DNA of 16,918 nt from Pelotomaculum sp. UBA1371 (GCA_002305915.1 DBRJ01000045.1:1-16918), one strand, 5' to 3'; shown: positions 1-7,606, counted from the first letter of the stretch. Translations and numbers: made by a program. Notes: generated by a model from the letters alone, not told the origin.

Positions 1-86
1 TTGCCGCTTTTACGTCAAGTAGTATTTTTTGGCTTCTTTGCCGCTTATTATTACTGTCGTTTTTACGGCAAAACTCATTATACACC

Positions 87-115
87 ATAATTCAATTGCT
101 TTCAACTGGTATTAC
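87..115 (-). promoter_or_regulatory. Candidate sigma-A promoter reading off the left edge
   Basis: On the minus strand TTGAAA (115-110) is separated by exactly 17 bases from a perfect TATAAT (92-87). Transcription would start near position 80 and leave the window, so the gene it serves would lie beyond the left edge. The first 80 bases on that strand hold a 22-codon reading frame starting at the ATG that overlaps the -10 box. It has no ribosome binding site and is probably chance. Confidence 0.5.
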
Positions 116-285
116 CTGGTACTTCTTCTTTTTTGATTTCAAACGACAACAACAGTTAACAATTTACCATATCAACCGGGTAATTGTCAAGGACACAAAG
201 TTAGAATAAATGTTTTATTCATTTATTATCCTATTTTAAGAATATTCTGTTTCGTAACGCTTAGTTTTATACTTGCCCTTAACAA

Positions 286-942
286 TTATTTTATCAGACT
301 TCCTCCTAGAATTCCTCCGGCTATATTTACAAATGTATCAGGGACGCTTCCTACAATGATGTTTTCGGCAAGGGGCATTTGGGCGGCAACCACTGCCTCT
401 CCACTTTTGGAGGGGATGACAATACGGACATTGGTATCAAAATTCAAATAGATTTTATGTCTTGTCTGATTGATACCTGCTGCTTCAAACTGGTCAACAA
501 CATTTACTCTTACTGTCCCCATCGGCATTATCCGGTAATTAATCCTGGGTCCATAATTAGCCAAAAGAGGAATATCCAGAATTTCGCCAAGAGGTATCTC
601 GAAGTCTTGCAACCTCAATTCCTCCAGAGTCTTCTGCACGGATAAAGTGATTTTTGCGGCAACCCTGTTTACCATTACTGTATTGGCCTGCATAAGAGTG
701 ATGTGTCCCTGATTGTCTTTGTGAATGAAGACGAAGTCCTGGTATTGTATGTTACCGCCGGTAACTTCCTGCTGCAGGGTCCTATGAATGGCCTCGGTAG
801 CTATTTGAATAGCCCTTATTTCGGCAATATTATAAAACGCACTTCTAAGCGTTAGATCTATTAACAATAGTAAACCAGCTGCAAGTAGACAGAAGGCAAC
901 CGAAACAACAACCGGCGCTGCCCTGCGTCTTTTTTTAAACAA
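286..942 (-). CDS. yunB: Sporulation protein YunB
   Basis: YunB is a conserved endospore-former protein needed for normal sporulation; in Bacillus subtilis it belongs to the mother-cell sigma-E regulon, and its biochemical role is not known. Seen here: a basic N-terminus (KKRRR), one hydrophobic segment at about residues 10-30 that would anchor it in the membrane, then a soluble domain. Family hallmarks are IATEAI, KDNQGHITLMQ, the FEAAGINQTRHKIYL block and RIVIPSKSGE near the C-terminus. Length (about 218 residues) is typical. I prefer the TTG start at 942-940 because AGAGGTGG lies 5 bases upstream; the GTG at 951 is three codons earlier but sits inside that ribosome binding site. It is alone between the tyrS terminator and the left-edge spacer. 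The family call is firm. Confidence 0.93.
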   Translation of the reverse strand: MFKKRRRAAPVVVSVAFCLLAAGLLLLIDLTLRSAFYNIAEIRAIQIATEAIHRTLQQEVTGGNIQYQDFVFIHKDNQGHITLMQANTVMVNRVAAKITLSVQKTLEELRLQDFEIPLGEILDIPLLANYGPRINYRIMPMGTVRVNVVDQFEAAGINQTRHKIYLNFDTNVRIVIPSKSGEAVVAAQMPLAENIIVGSVPDTFVNIAGGILGGSLIK

Positions 943-980
943 ATTTACCACCTCTATTATTGATAGGTATCACAGTATAT

Positions 981-1005
981 TTAATCTATGTATATTAATC
1001 TATGT
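981..1005. repeat. Tandem 11-bp direct repeat upstream of yunB
   Basis: TTAATCTATGT occurs at 981-991 and again at 995-1005 with ATA between them, a period of 14 bases. Read on the minus strand (yunB direction) each copy contains CATAGATT about 40-60 bases before the start codon. They could be overlapping promoter -10 elements or a pair of regulator sites; the sequence alone does not decide. Confidence 0.55.
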
Positions 1006-1072
1006 CTGAAATAAGCAATTGAGAGCAATACCAAACGGTTCTCCGGAAGAATAACTTGACGTTCCACGGCAT

Positions 1073-1094
1073 AAAAAAAGCGCATAAGCGCTTT
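1073..1094 (-). terminator. Rho-independent terminator of tyrS
   Basis: On the minus strand AAAGCGC, a TTAT loop and GCGCTTT form a perfect 7-bp stem followed directly by more T residues. It lies about 60 bases past the tyrS stop codon and separates tyrS transcription from yunB. Confidence 0.88.
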
Positions 1095-1152
1095 AATAAG
1101 GATAGATAATCTGGCAACTATACCTAAAGAAGAGTCACTAATTATGGAAGGT

Positions 1153-2373
1153 TTATAAAACAAAACGGGTAAATTTACGTTTACCTACCTGTATAACCAT
1201 ACCGGAAACAGGTTTAATACTGCTGCCGGCATCTTCAACCTTCTCGCCGTCTACCTTCACACCGCCTTGCAGGATGAGACGTCTGGCCTCACTAGTACTG
1301 CCGGTCATACCGGAAAGGGCAATCAATTTCGGCAACCAGATTACTCCTTCTTCCAGCATATCCCTGGTCACCTGAAATTCCGGCAGTTCATCAGGCAAGT
1401 CTTTCTGTTGAAAAATCCTTTTAAACTCTTCCTCCGCCGCCAGTGCCGCTTCTTGACTGTGGTACTGGGTTACAATCTCCCGGGCCAACCTCATTTTAAC
1501 ATCCCGAGGATGCTTGCTGCCGTTTTTCAGACCGGCCTCAATGCTGCGAAGTTCTTCAAGTGAAACAGCGGTAGCCAGTTCAAAATACCTGAGCATTAAA
1601 TCATCAGCCAATGACATGGTTTTTCCATACATTTCCCGGGGCGATTCGTCAATACCGATATAATTGCCCAGACTTTTGCTCATTTTTTGCACGCCGTCCA
1701 GACCCTCTAAAATCGGCATCATCAGGGCTACTTGAGGTTCCTGACCATATTCCTTCTGCAGGGTGCGTCCCATTAAAAGATTAAATTTCTGGTCTGTCCC
1801 GCCCAGTTCAACGTCAGCCTTCAGCGCCACCGAGTCGTAACCCTGCATGAGAGGGTAAAACAATTCGTGAATGCTTATCGGCAAACACTCTTTAAAACGC
1901 TTGGCAAAATCATCGCGCTCAAGGATCCGGGCCACAGTACATTTAGCGGAAAGCTCCACTACCTGGGCAAAATTCATAGGTGTCAGCCACTGGCTGTTAA
2001 AAACCAGCTCTGTCCGCGCCCGGTCGAGAATCTTAAAGATCTGCTTCTCGTATGTGCGGGCATTGGCAAGGACCTGCTCTTCAGTGAGTTGCTTGCGTGT
2101 TTCGGATCTTCCGGTGGGATCCCCGATGCGGGCTGTAAAATCACCCAGGATTATGGTTACCTGGTGTCCCAATTCCTGAAACTGTTTCAATTTTTGCAAG
2201 ACAACAGTGTGCCCGAGGTGGATATCTGGTGCGGTGGGATCAAGCCCTAGTTTAATTCTCAGGGGCTTTCCGCTTTCTATAGAATGCTTAAGCTTATCAA
2301 CCAGTTCATTTTCAGGGACAATTTCCACAACGCCCCTCCTGATTACTTCTAACTGCTTGTCCAGGCTTAACAC
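1153..2373 (-). CDS. tyrS: Tyrosine--tRNA ligase
   Basis: Class I aminoacyl-tRNA synthetase that activates tyrosine with ATP and charges tRNA-Tyr in the cytoplasm. Visible in order: the HIGH-type motif HLGH (residues 52-55) after LGLDPTAPDI, GDFTARIGDPTGRS (78-90), the tyrosine-pocket GGTDQKFN (191-198), the KMSKS loop (230-234), and a C-terminal S4-like RNA-binding region from about residue 345 (EARRLILQGGVKVDGEKV). The 406-residue length is normal. The start is GTG at 2373-2371, with AGGAG 7 bases upstream. A promoter lies 55-83 bases upstream and a terminator about 60 bases downstream, so it looks monocistronic. The leader of about 50 bases is too short for a T-box, which is common on Firmicute tyrosyl-tRNA synthetase genes. 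Confidence 0.97.
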   Translation of the reverse strand: MLSLDKQLEVIRRGVVEIVPENELVDKLKHSIESGKPLRIKLGLDPTAPDIHLGHTVVLQKLKQFQELGHQVTIILGDFTARIGDPTGRSETRKQLTEEQVLANARTYEKQIFKILDRARTELVFNSQWLTPMNFAQVVELSAKCTVARILERDDFAKRFKECLPISIHELFYPLMQGYDSVALKADVELGGTDQKFNLLMGRTLQKEYGQEPQVALMMPILEGLDGVQKMSKSLGNYIGIDESPREMYGKTMSLADDLMLRYFELATAVSLEELRSIEAGLKNGSKHPRDVKMRLAREIVTQYHSQEAALAAEEEFKRIFQQKDLPDELPEFQVTRDMLEEGVIWLPKLIALSGMTGSTSEARRLILQGGVKVDGEKVEDAGSSIKPVSGMVIQVGKRKFTRFVL

Positions 2374-2427
2374 ATACTTACTCCTCTCATATAATAGGTG
2401 AAAAATAATAGATAAAAAACATTATTT

Positions 2428-2456
2428 ATTATACCAAACAATATGTTCACAAACAA
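2428..2456 (-). promoter_or_regulatory. Sigma-A promoter of tyrS
   Basis: Minus strand: TTGTTT (2456-2451), 17-base spacer, perfect TATAAT (2433-2428). The predicted transcript start near 2421 leaves a leader of about 50 bases before the tyrS GTG. Confidence 0.65.
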
Positions 2457-2512
2457 CCATTTGCAGGATTATAAAGATTCAGGCTTATTGAATGCCATAA
2501 CATGACATTTCT

Positions 2513-3331
2513 TTAAATCAGGTGTTTATTACCAACCCAGTTTACAAACAACGATAAGATACCCATAATATCAAGCCATTTCCCGCTATAGGAAACCCCT
2601 GTACCACTGGTTCTGATAACCCCTGGAATAAGGCTCAAAGCATCCGCGTAAGAAGGCCAGCTTAATTCAAGGTTCATTTCAACACTCTTTCCCGGGGTAT
2701 AGGGTTTAAGAACATCATTTGCACCTTTTTGAACAGCCAGTTTTGCAGCTTTTTTTATTTTTTGCAGCGAAATTTTTGGATGAAGGTTAAGGGCGGCAGA
2801 GGCACAAACAGCTTCCTTGACGGCTACGGTCTCAATATCCGGCAGGACTTTTTTTATCCCTTTAACAAAGGCCAGATCTCCAGTTGCCAGGCCAACGGGT
2901 ACTCCGAAGTAACCGGCTGTTGCAGCGCTGAGTAAAGCCTCATCCGCATTTTGACCATTTATTTTAAGCTCCGTTATCCGCGTATCCATAGTATGGGGTA
3001 AGACCGCATCTCCCGGTCCGAAACCTGAATGAAAACCAATAAGGAAGACGATATTACTGCGCTCAACCAAATCCATCCACATGAGCTTTCTTTTCGAACC
3101 GCGTATTAATGATGAATTTCCTAATAACTTGTCGGGAATAATATTTTGTTTTCGCCAGTGGATATCAGATACAATGATTTTATCTGCCCCTGCATCCAGC
3201 GCTCCCTCAATAGAGGCATTAACTTCGGCTGTCATTTGCTCCCTAAACCATAATTCCTCCGGCGGTTTTTCAGGCCAGTCGACATAACCAGTAATACCCT
3301 CTATGTCTGCAGCAATAAAAACTGTAAACAC
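2513..3331 (-). CDS. dppA: D-aminopeptidase, M55 family (DppA-like)
   Basis: M55 peptidases are zinc-dependent, typically decameric enzymes that release N-terminal D-amino acids such as D-Ala from peptides, linked to use or recycling of cell-wall peptides. The 272-residue protein has the family's metal and active-site positions close to their place in B. subtilis DppA: D9 and E11 in ADIEGITG, H58 in VSDIHW, H101 in IGFHSG and E131 in GQNADEA. GVPVGLATGD and the VAVKEAV...LHP segment follow. The start is GTG (3331-3329) with AGGAGGGGG just upstream; an overlapping ATG is in another frame and soon stops. No transporter or other dpp genes adjoin it, so its substrate is unknown. It is 140 bases from tyrS, which has its own promoter. 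Confidence 0.88.
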   Translation of the reverse strand: MFTVFIAADIEGITGYVDWPEKPPEELWFREQMTAEVNASIEGALDAGADKIIVSDIHWRKQNIIPDKLLGNSSLIRGSKRKLMWMDLVERSNIVFLIGFHSGFGPGDAVLPHTMDTRITELKINGQNADEALLSAATAGYFGVPVGLATGDLAFVKGIKKVLPDIETVAVKEAVCASAALNLHPKISLQKIKKAAKLAVQKGANDVLKPYTPGKSVEMNLELSWPSYADALSLIPGVIRTSGTGVSYSGKWLDIMGILSLFVNWVGNKHLI

Positions 3332-3617
3332 ATAATCCCCCTCCTACACTAAGGCTATGTGCGATAGTGACAAAAATACTATGGGATTTATTGCCGCTAC
3401 TTTCATTAAATGTATTACAAAATTTCTAATAAAGAAATAATTGCTCAAATAAGGTACAGTTTCTGTCCATTATAAATCTATAAAACTTGATTATCTTTAT
3501 TCTTAACCTGAATTGATTTATAATGTAACAATTTTTTACTCACTTTAAGATATTCTTTCTGGTATCAGCCTTGCATATATTATTTATAATTAATTTTCTG
3601 CAGGCACGGTGAGCTTT

Positions 3618-3842
3618 ATGGGTGAAAAATTAAGGATTGTTACCAAGAAAAGAATATGCAAAGCCGCAAATCATCCTGTTGAAATAATTGAAATCTACAA
3701 GGATATTACCGACGGAGAGAATATAATTACCTCTTGTTTAACTGAGGTCAATTGCCTTAATTTCCGTCATTGTAAACACCCTTGCAGCCTGTCAATTAAT
3801 TATAATTCACCGGTGAAATGTTGTAAGCCCTTCTTAATCTAA
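3618..3842 (+). CDS. Small cysteine-rich protein, function unknown
   Basis: A 74-residue protein I do not recognise. It has seven cysteines (14, 40, 46, 52, 56, 68, 69) and no signal peptide or membrane segment. The C40-x5-C46-x5-C52-x3-C56 spacing plus H51 and H54 suggests metal binding, but this is inference. I chose ATG 3618 because GGTGAG lies 4 bases upstream; the in-frame GTG at 3609 lacks a ribosome binding site. That it is a real gene is supported by the strong terminator 20 bases past its stop, shared with the convergent sdh operon. A TATAAT at about 3518-3523 upstream has no good -35 partner. Confidence 0.55.
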   Translation: MGEKLRIVTKKRICKAANHPVEIIEIYKDITDGENIITSCLTEVNCLNFRHCKHPCSLSINYNSPVKCCKPFLI

Positions 3843-3861
3843 AACGAAAATAATATAAAAT

Positions 3862-3898
3862 AAAAAACCCGCGGTAAGTTTTACGCCGCGGGTTTTTT
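3862..3898. terminator. Bidirectional terminator between the Cys-rich gene and sdhB
   Basis: AACCCGCGG (3866-3874) pairs with CCGCGGGTT (3886-3894). A run of six A precedes the stem and six T follow, so the hairpin works on both strands. It ends the plus-strand small gene (stop at 3842) and the minus-strand sdhCAB operon (stop at 3910). Confidence 0.92.
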
Positions 3899-3909
3899 GC
3901 AAACAATAA

Positions 3910-4659
3910 TCAGGATATTTTCATGCCTTTCAGGTCGAGCTTCAAGCCGGCTGCAGCCATCTTCCTGCGGACAAGGGCCAGCTGTTTTTGCAGGGGGACC
4001 TCCATGGGGCAGTAGTCATCGCACGCCATCAAGCCCACGCAGCCAAAAGCACCGTCTTCATTTCCTACAACTTCGAAGTACTCTCTGTCAGTGCGCTCAT
4101 CACGCGGGTCGATCAGAAAGCGGGAAACCCGGTTAATGCCTGTTGCGCCAATAAAATCTTCGCGGATATTGGCGGTAATGCAAGTGGCCACACAGCAGCC
4201 GCATTCAATACAGCGTTCCGGCTCATAAATGGCTTCTGCTGTTTCGTTGCTCATCCTGACTTCCAGAGCATTGGGGTCAAACTTTTTATTGGTGTGAATC
4301 CAGGACTCGGTCCGAACTTGCAAATTCCTGAACCATGTGCCGGTATCCACGGATAAATCGCCAATTAACTTAAAAACCGGCAACGGCATAAGCGTGAAAC
4401 GGCTTGGCAAATTCTTGGTCAGGGTTTTACACGCCAGACCCGGCCTTCCGTTAATCAGCATGGCACAGGAACCGCAAATTGCCGCGCGGCATACGAAATC
4501 GAACATCAAAGTGGGATCTTGTTTTTCGCGGATTTCATTCAGCGCAACAAACAAGGTCATGCCTGAATATTCTTCCAGTTTATAATCCTGCATTCTGGGT
4601 GTGTCACCAGGTATGTTGGGATTATAACGGAAAATAGATAATGTTATGTTTCTGCTCAT
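3910..4659 (-). CDS. sdhB: Succinate dehydrogenase/fumarate reductase iron-sulfur subunit
   Basis: Electron-transfer subunit that passes electrons between the SdhA flavin and the quinone/haem subunit SdhC at the cytoplasmic membrane face. Seen: plant-type [2Fe-2S] ligands C57, C62, C65 and C77 (CRAAICGSC...C); then CIECGCCVATC (C150, C153, C156, C160) and C207, C213, C217, supplying the [4Fe-4S] and [3Fe-4S] clusters. The region REDFIGATGINRVSRFLIDP and the FGCVGLMAC...CP block resemble Wolinella succinogenes FrdB closely (from memory), not the E. coli or mitochondrial type. Length 249 is normal. ATG at 4659 has AAGGAGGG 5 bases upstream and starts 21 bases after the sdhA stop. It is the last gene of sdhCAB. 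Confidence 0.96.
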   Translation of the reverse strand: MSRNITLSIFRYNPNIPGDTPRMQDYKLEEYSGMTLFVALNEIREKQDPTLMFDFVCRAAICGSCAMLINGRPGLACKTLTKNLPSRFTLMPLPVFKLIGDLSVDTGTWFRNLQVRTESWIHTNKKFDPNALEVRMSNETAEAIYEPERCIECGCCVATCITANIREDFIGATGINRVSRFLIDPRDERTDREYFEVVGNEDGAFGCVGLMACDDYCPMEVPLQKQLALVRRKMAAAGLKLDLKGMKIS

Positions 4660-4680
4660 CTTTGCCCTCCTTGTACCACG

Positions 4681-6504
4681 TTATTTGCCCTTGGCAGGGG
4701 CGGTTGCTTCGCCGTATCCACGGTCGCCCGGAGGCATATATGGACATGCAACAGGTTCGTAGTCAAGCGTGGGCAGGTCGGCCCCTTCCTTCCAGTAGGC
4801 CAGTGTGCGCTTGAGCCAATTGACGTCATCCCGCTTCGGGAAGTCTTCCCGGAAATGAGAGCCCCTGCTTTCAGTACGCATTAACGCTCCATAGGCTATG
4901 CAAAGGGATGTACGGATCATGCCGGGCATCCTGAGTGCCTGGGCCAGTTCCGGGTTTGCTCCCTGGCCGGAAGAACGTAATCCTATCTTCAGCGAGCGCT
5001 TGTACAGCTCCTGCAGTTTTGCAACACCTTCCTGGAGAGACTTGCCGGTCCGGAAAATATGCACGTGATCCATCATGGCATTCTGCGCTGCAGCTCTGAT
5101 TTCCCAAACATTCTCCTTACCGTTCTTACCGGAAATCAGGTTCTTGATCCGCTCCTCTTCTTTCTTGACAAAACCTTCAACCAGTTTGTAATCAAATTTC
5201 TGAGTCGCGCCAAGGGTGTACTTGGCAAGTTGGATGCCCACTAGATACCCGGCAGTGACCGTTTCCGCAAGGGAGTTGCCGCCAAGACGGTTGAATCCGT
5301 GCAGGTCCCAACAGGCTGCCTCCCCTATGGCGAAGAGGCCTTTCAGGCCGTAAGCAAAACCGTGCTTATTGGTCCGGATGCCGCCCATGGTATAGTGCTG
5401 GGTGGGCAGGACCGGTACAAGATCCTTGGCCGGATCCAATCCGTTAAAGTTCATGGCGATGGTAGCGATCTCACGCAGGTTTGTCCAAACCCACTTGCGT
5501 CCCAGGTGGCGAATGTCCAGCCACAAGTGCTGTGGAGCATATTTGCTCTCCACACCGTAGCCCGCCCGGATATGCTGGATCATCCGGCGGGAAACAACGT
5601 CACGGGAGGCAAGTTCTTTCTTTTTGGGCTCGTAATCAGGCATAAAGCGGTGCAGGTTCTTGTCCAGCAGGTAGCCGCCGTCTCCACGGGCTCCTTCTGT
5701 CATCAGGATCCAGACCGGAGGCATCCCCGTGGGGTGGAACTGTACCGCTTCCATATTGCCGAGGGGAACAAGTCCGGTATTCAGGGCAATGGCGCCCCCT
5801 GTGCCCTCATTTATGACGGCGTTGGTGGACGCCGCGTACAGACGGCCGGCGCCGCCCGTGGCAATGACGGTGGATTTTGCAAGGTAAACATTGAGATCAC
5901 CGGTTCGCAGGCATCTGGCCACTACGCCAAGGCAAGTTTCACCGTCGTGTATGAGAGAGATGGCTTCCATCCTGTCGTGAACAGTAATGCCCATTTTACA
6001 GACCACTGTGTCAACGACAAACTGCACAGTGTGGCCGGTACCGTCCGAGGTGTAGCAGCAGCGCCATTTGGCCACGCCGCCAAAGTCACGGGCGGTGATC
6101 AAGCCCTCTTTATCCTTTGTATCTTCTACTTCAAGGCCGCTGGGCAATTTCTTTTTCCCTGCGACAACCCGGTTCCAGGGCACGCCCCAGTAATCGAGCT
6201 GCCTGATCATGATCGGAACGGTCTCCGTAAACATCTTGGCAACTTCCTGGTCACAGCCCCAGTCGGAACCCTTGACCGTATCCTCAAAGTGAATTTGAGG
6301 GTTGTCACCCTTTGCCATAGCCGCGTTTCCGAGGGAAGCCTGCATGCCGCCCTGGGCCGCCGTACTGTGGGAGCGGCGTGGCGGGACCAGGCTCAGGATG
6401 ATAACATTTAAGCCGGCTGAAGCAGCCTCAATGGCGGACCGCTCTGCGGCCAGACCCGCCCCGACGACGACAACATCTGTTATATGAGTATGTTTAGCGC
6501 TCAA
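4681..6504 (-). CDS. sdhA: Succinate dehydrogenase/fumarate reductase flavoprotein subunit
   Basis: Catalytic subunit that interconverts succinate and fumarate with covalently bound FAD. Seen: the dinucleotide-binding GAGLAA (15-20), the flavin-linking histidine H46 in RSHSTAAQGG, HPTG (H257), TEGARGDGG (269-277), the catalytic arginine R301 in ASRDVVSRR (the same number as in Wolinella FrdA), H370 in QHYTMGG, and GEAACWDLHGFNRLGGNSL for FAD. The 607-residue length is complete. The start is TTG (6504-6502), overlapping the sdhC stop as TTGA with GGGAGGTG 7 bases upstream, so the two are translationally coupled. The organism decides the direction of flux; sequence cannot distinguish succinate oxidation from fumarate reduction. 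Confidence 0.96.
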   Translation of the reverse strand: MSAKHTHITDVVVVGAGLAAERSAIEAASAGLNVIILSLVPPRRSHSTAAQGGMQASLGNAAMAKGDNPQIHFEDTVKGSDWGCDQEVAKMFTETVPIMIRQLDYWGVPWNRVVAGKKKLPSGLEVEDTKDKEGLITARDFGGVAKWRCCYTSDGTGHTVQFVVDTVVCKMGITVHDRMEAISLIHDGETCLGVVARCLRTGDLNVYLAKSTVIATGGAGRLYAASTNAVINEGTGGAIALNTGLVPLGNMEAVQFHPTGMPPVWILMTEGARGDGGYLLDKNLHRFMPDYEPKKKELASRDVVSRRMIQHIRAGYGVESKYAPQHLWLDIRHLGRKWVWTNLREIATIAMNFNGLDPAKDLVPVLPTQHYTMGGIRTNKHGFAYGLKGLFAIGEAACWDLHGFNRLGGNSLAETVTAGYLVGIQLAKYTLGATQKFDYKLVEGFVKKEEERIKNLISGKNGKENVWEIRAAAQNAMMDHVHIFRTGKSLQEGVAKLQELYKRSLKIGLRSSGQGANPELAQALRMPGMIRTSLCIAYGALMRTESRGSHFREDFPKRDDVNWLKRTLAYWKEGADLPTLDYEPVACPYMPPGDRGYGEATAPAKGK

Positions 6505-7217
6505 TGTAGGGCACCTCCCAATGGAACCATTTCAGCAAGTCTTATGAACATATAAAGAGCTCCAAATCCGATAAAAAGAATAATCAAGGTAATGCCCTTT
6601 AGAACGTAACCCATCTTGTGGCGCTCGAACCAGCCCCATTTTACAAAAATGCGGTACAAACCAAAACCGGCATGATATTCACCTGCCAGCAATAGAGCAA
6701 CATAGAACCAAAGGTAATATTTGATGCTAAAACCGCCCATAAAAGCTATACCATCTAGAGCCACACGATGGGCGCTCTTTGTTGCCTCAATGGGCCAGGT
6801 CGTCATGATTTCCCACAAGTGCATACTTGCCATAATACCGATGATTAGGGCAGTGATTACCTGACCGACCCAGATCCAGGTATCTGTGTGTTTTAACGAT
6901 TTAGTCAACCGCCAGGCAATCCGGAGATCACGCAGACGCATTGGCGCCCGGCGCCCGGCCATAAAAATGTGGATGAGAATAACCAGTACTGTCGCGGGTA
7001 TACCAATTTGAGCCAGGTAGTATTTATCCAGTCCCTCCGACAGCGAATTAAATAAAACACCGTTATTGATATAAATAGTACCCACGAACAGCATATGCAT
7101 CCACAGGAAACCTACCAGTATAATACCGGTGACGGATTCAGCCAGATCGACATATAAATCTGTTTTCGGATTTGCTTTTTGGTTCAAGGTTTTCTGCAAA
7201 TTCTTCGCTAGTTCCAT
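6501..7217 (-). CDS. sdhC: Di-haem cytochrome b subunit of succinate dehydrogenase/fumarate reductase
   Basis: Single membrane anchor of a B-type complex (two haems b, one hydrophobic subunit) that exchanges electrons with menaquinone. The 238-residue protein has five predicted membrane segments, around residues 28-50, 70-88, 115-138, 160-180 and 207-228. The four haem ligands are visible as H41 (WMHMLF), H83 (LIHIFMAGRRAP), H133 (SMHLWE) and H182 (EYHAGFGLYR). E180, two residues before H182, matches the E-pathway glutamate C180 of Wolinella fumarate reductase, and VKWGWF follows as in that protein. ATG at 7217 has AAAGGAGAG 4 bases upstream. First gene of sdhCAB, behind a long leader. Confidence 0.93.
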   Translation of the reverse strand: MELAKNLQKTLNQKANPKTDLYVDLAESVTGIILVGFLWMHMLFVGTIYINNGVLFNSLSEGLDKYYLAQIGIPATVLVILIHIFMAGRRAPMRLRDLRIAWRLTKSLKHTDTWIWVGQVITALIIGIMASMHLWEIMTTWPIEATKSAHRVALDGIAFMGGFSIKYYLWFYVALLLAGEYHAGFGLYRIFVKWGWFERHKMGYVLKGITLIILFIGFGALYMFIRLAEMVPLGGALH

Positions 7218-7282
7218 ATTACTCTCCTTTCCCCAAGGACATATTGACGCTTAAAAAAACCCTACACCTCACACCAGGAAAT

Positions 7283-7303
7283 TTACGGCAAAAAGACGCA
7301 CAT
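7283..7303 (-). CDS. Candidate six-codon leader ORF upstream of sdhC
   Basis: ATG at 7303 follows AAAGGAG with a 6-base gap, an ideal ribosome binding site, and encodes only MCVFLP before TAA. The CCCCAAAGGA that carries this site can pair, with one bulged A, with TCCTTGGGG at about 7231-7239, just before the sdhC ribosome binding site. A translation-coupled leader is plausible, but a six-codon frame can arise by chance. Confidence 0.3.
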   Translation of the reverse strand: MCVFLP

Positions 7304-7419
7304 AAAATACTCCTTTGGGGCTCCAGGCCCTTTTTGACAACGACTAAAGAACTATCCCCCTTTTAAACCGGATGATTCTGTCTGCTGGTGCCACAGCCAG
7401 AAAAACCGGATAAGTTAAA

Positions 7420-7467
7420 TTAGCTATCCGTTAAGATAGCTCTGATAAACTTAAATCTATAGCACAT
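7420..7467 (-). CDS. Candidate 15-residue leader ORF upstream of sdhC
   Basis: AAGGAG (7476-7471) is followed 3 bases later by ATG and a 15-codon frame ending in TAA at 7422-7420. The stop overlaps the end of a 7-bp hairpin (7422-7441, AGCTATC/GATAGCT). The ribosome-site spacing is short, and GTG at 7465 would give only two codons. Reported because two such sites occur in one leader. Confidence 0.22.
   Translation of the reverse strand: MCYRFKFIRAILTDS
7423..7440 (-). promoter_or_regulatory. Hairpin in the sdhC leader
   Basis: On the minus strand GCTATC-TTAACG-GATAGC is a perfect 6-bp stem, extendable by one pair. It is not followed by a T run, so it is not a standard terminator. Confidence 0.35.
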
Positions 7468-7505
7468 CCCCTCCTTCAAAAAAAAAATAAATAATTCCAA
7501 CAATA

Positions 7506-7533
7506 ATTATGCAAAAGGGATGCCATGCTGCAA
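7506..7533 (-). promoter_or_regulatory. Candidate promoter for sdhCAB
   Basis: Minus strand: TTGCAG (7533-7528), 16-base spacer, CATAAT (7511-7506). The -35 is weak. If it is used, the sdhC mRNA would have a leader of roughly 280 bases containing both mini-ORFs. Confidence 0.3.
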
Positions 7534-7606
7534 TCCGGGTTAGATTCACGTGTTTTCTAAAATTATTAATATTTGGACCGCAAAATAATTAAATGATTTA
7601 GAATAA

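Noticed and set aside
981..1163. 60-codon minus-strand frame between tyrS and yunB
   Set aside because: It overlaps the end of tyrS, runs straight through the tyrS terminator and the tandem repeat, and has no ribosome site.
2374..2512. T-box leader for tyrS
   Set aside because: Only about 50 bases separate the predicted transcript start from the start codon. There is no room for specifier and antiterminator elements, and no T-box sequence is visible.
5299..6411. 370-codon plus-strand open frame antisense to sdhA
   Set aside because: It lies wholly opposite sdhA, which has every catalytic and FAD motif. The antisense frame has no ribosome site and no recognisable domain.
7318..7335. Plus-strand terminator-like GGGC-TCCAG-GCCC followed by five T
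   Set aside because: The stem is only 4 bp and no plus-strand gene lies upstream to terminate.
7172..7366. 64-codon plus-strand frame over the start of sdhC
   Set aside because: It is antisense to the sdhC start and leader, and better explained by the sdhC gene and its leader elements.
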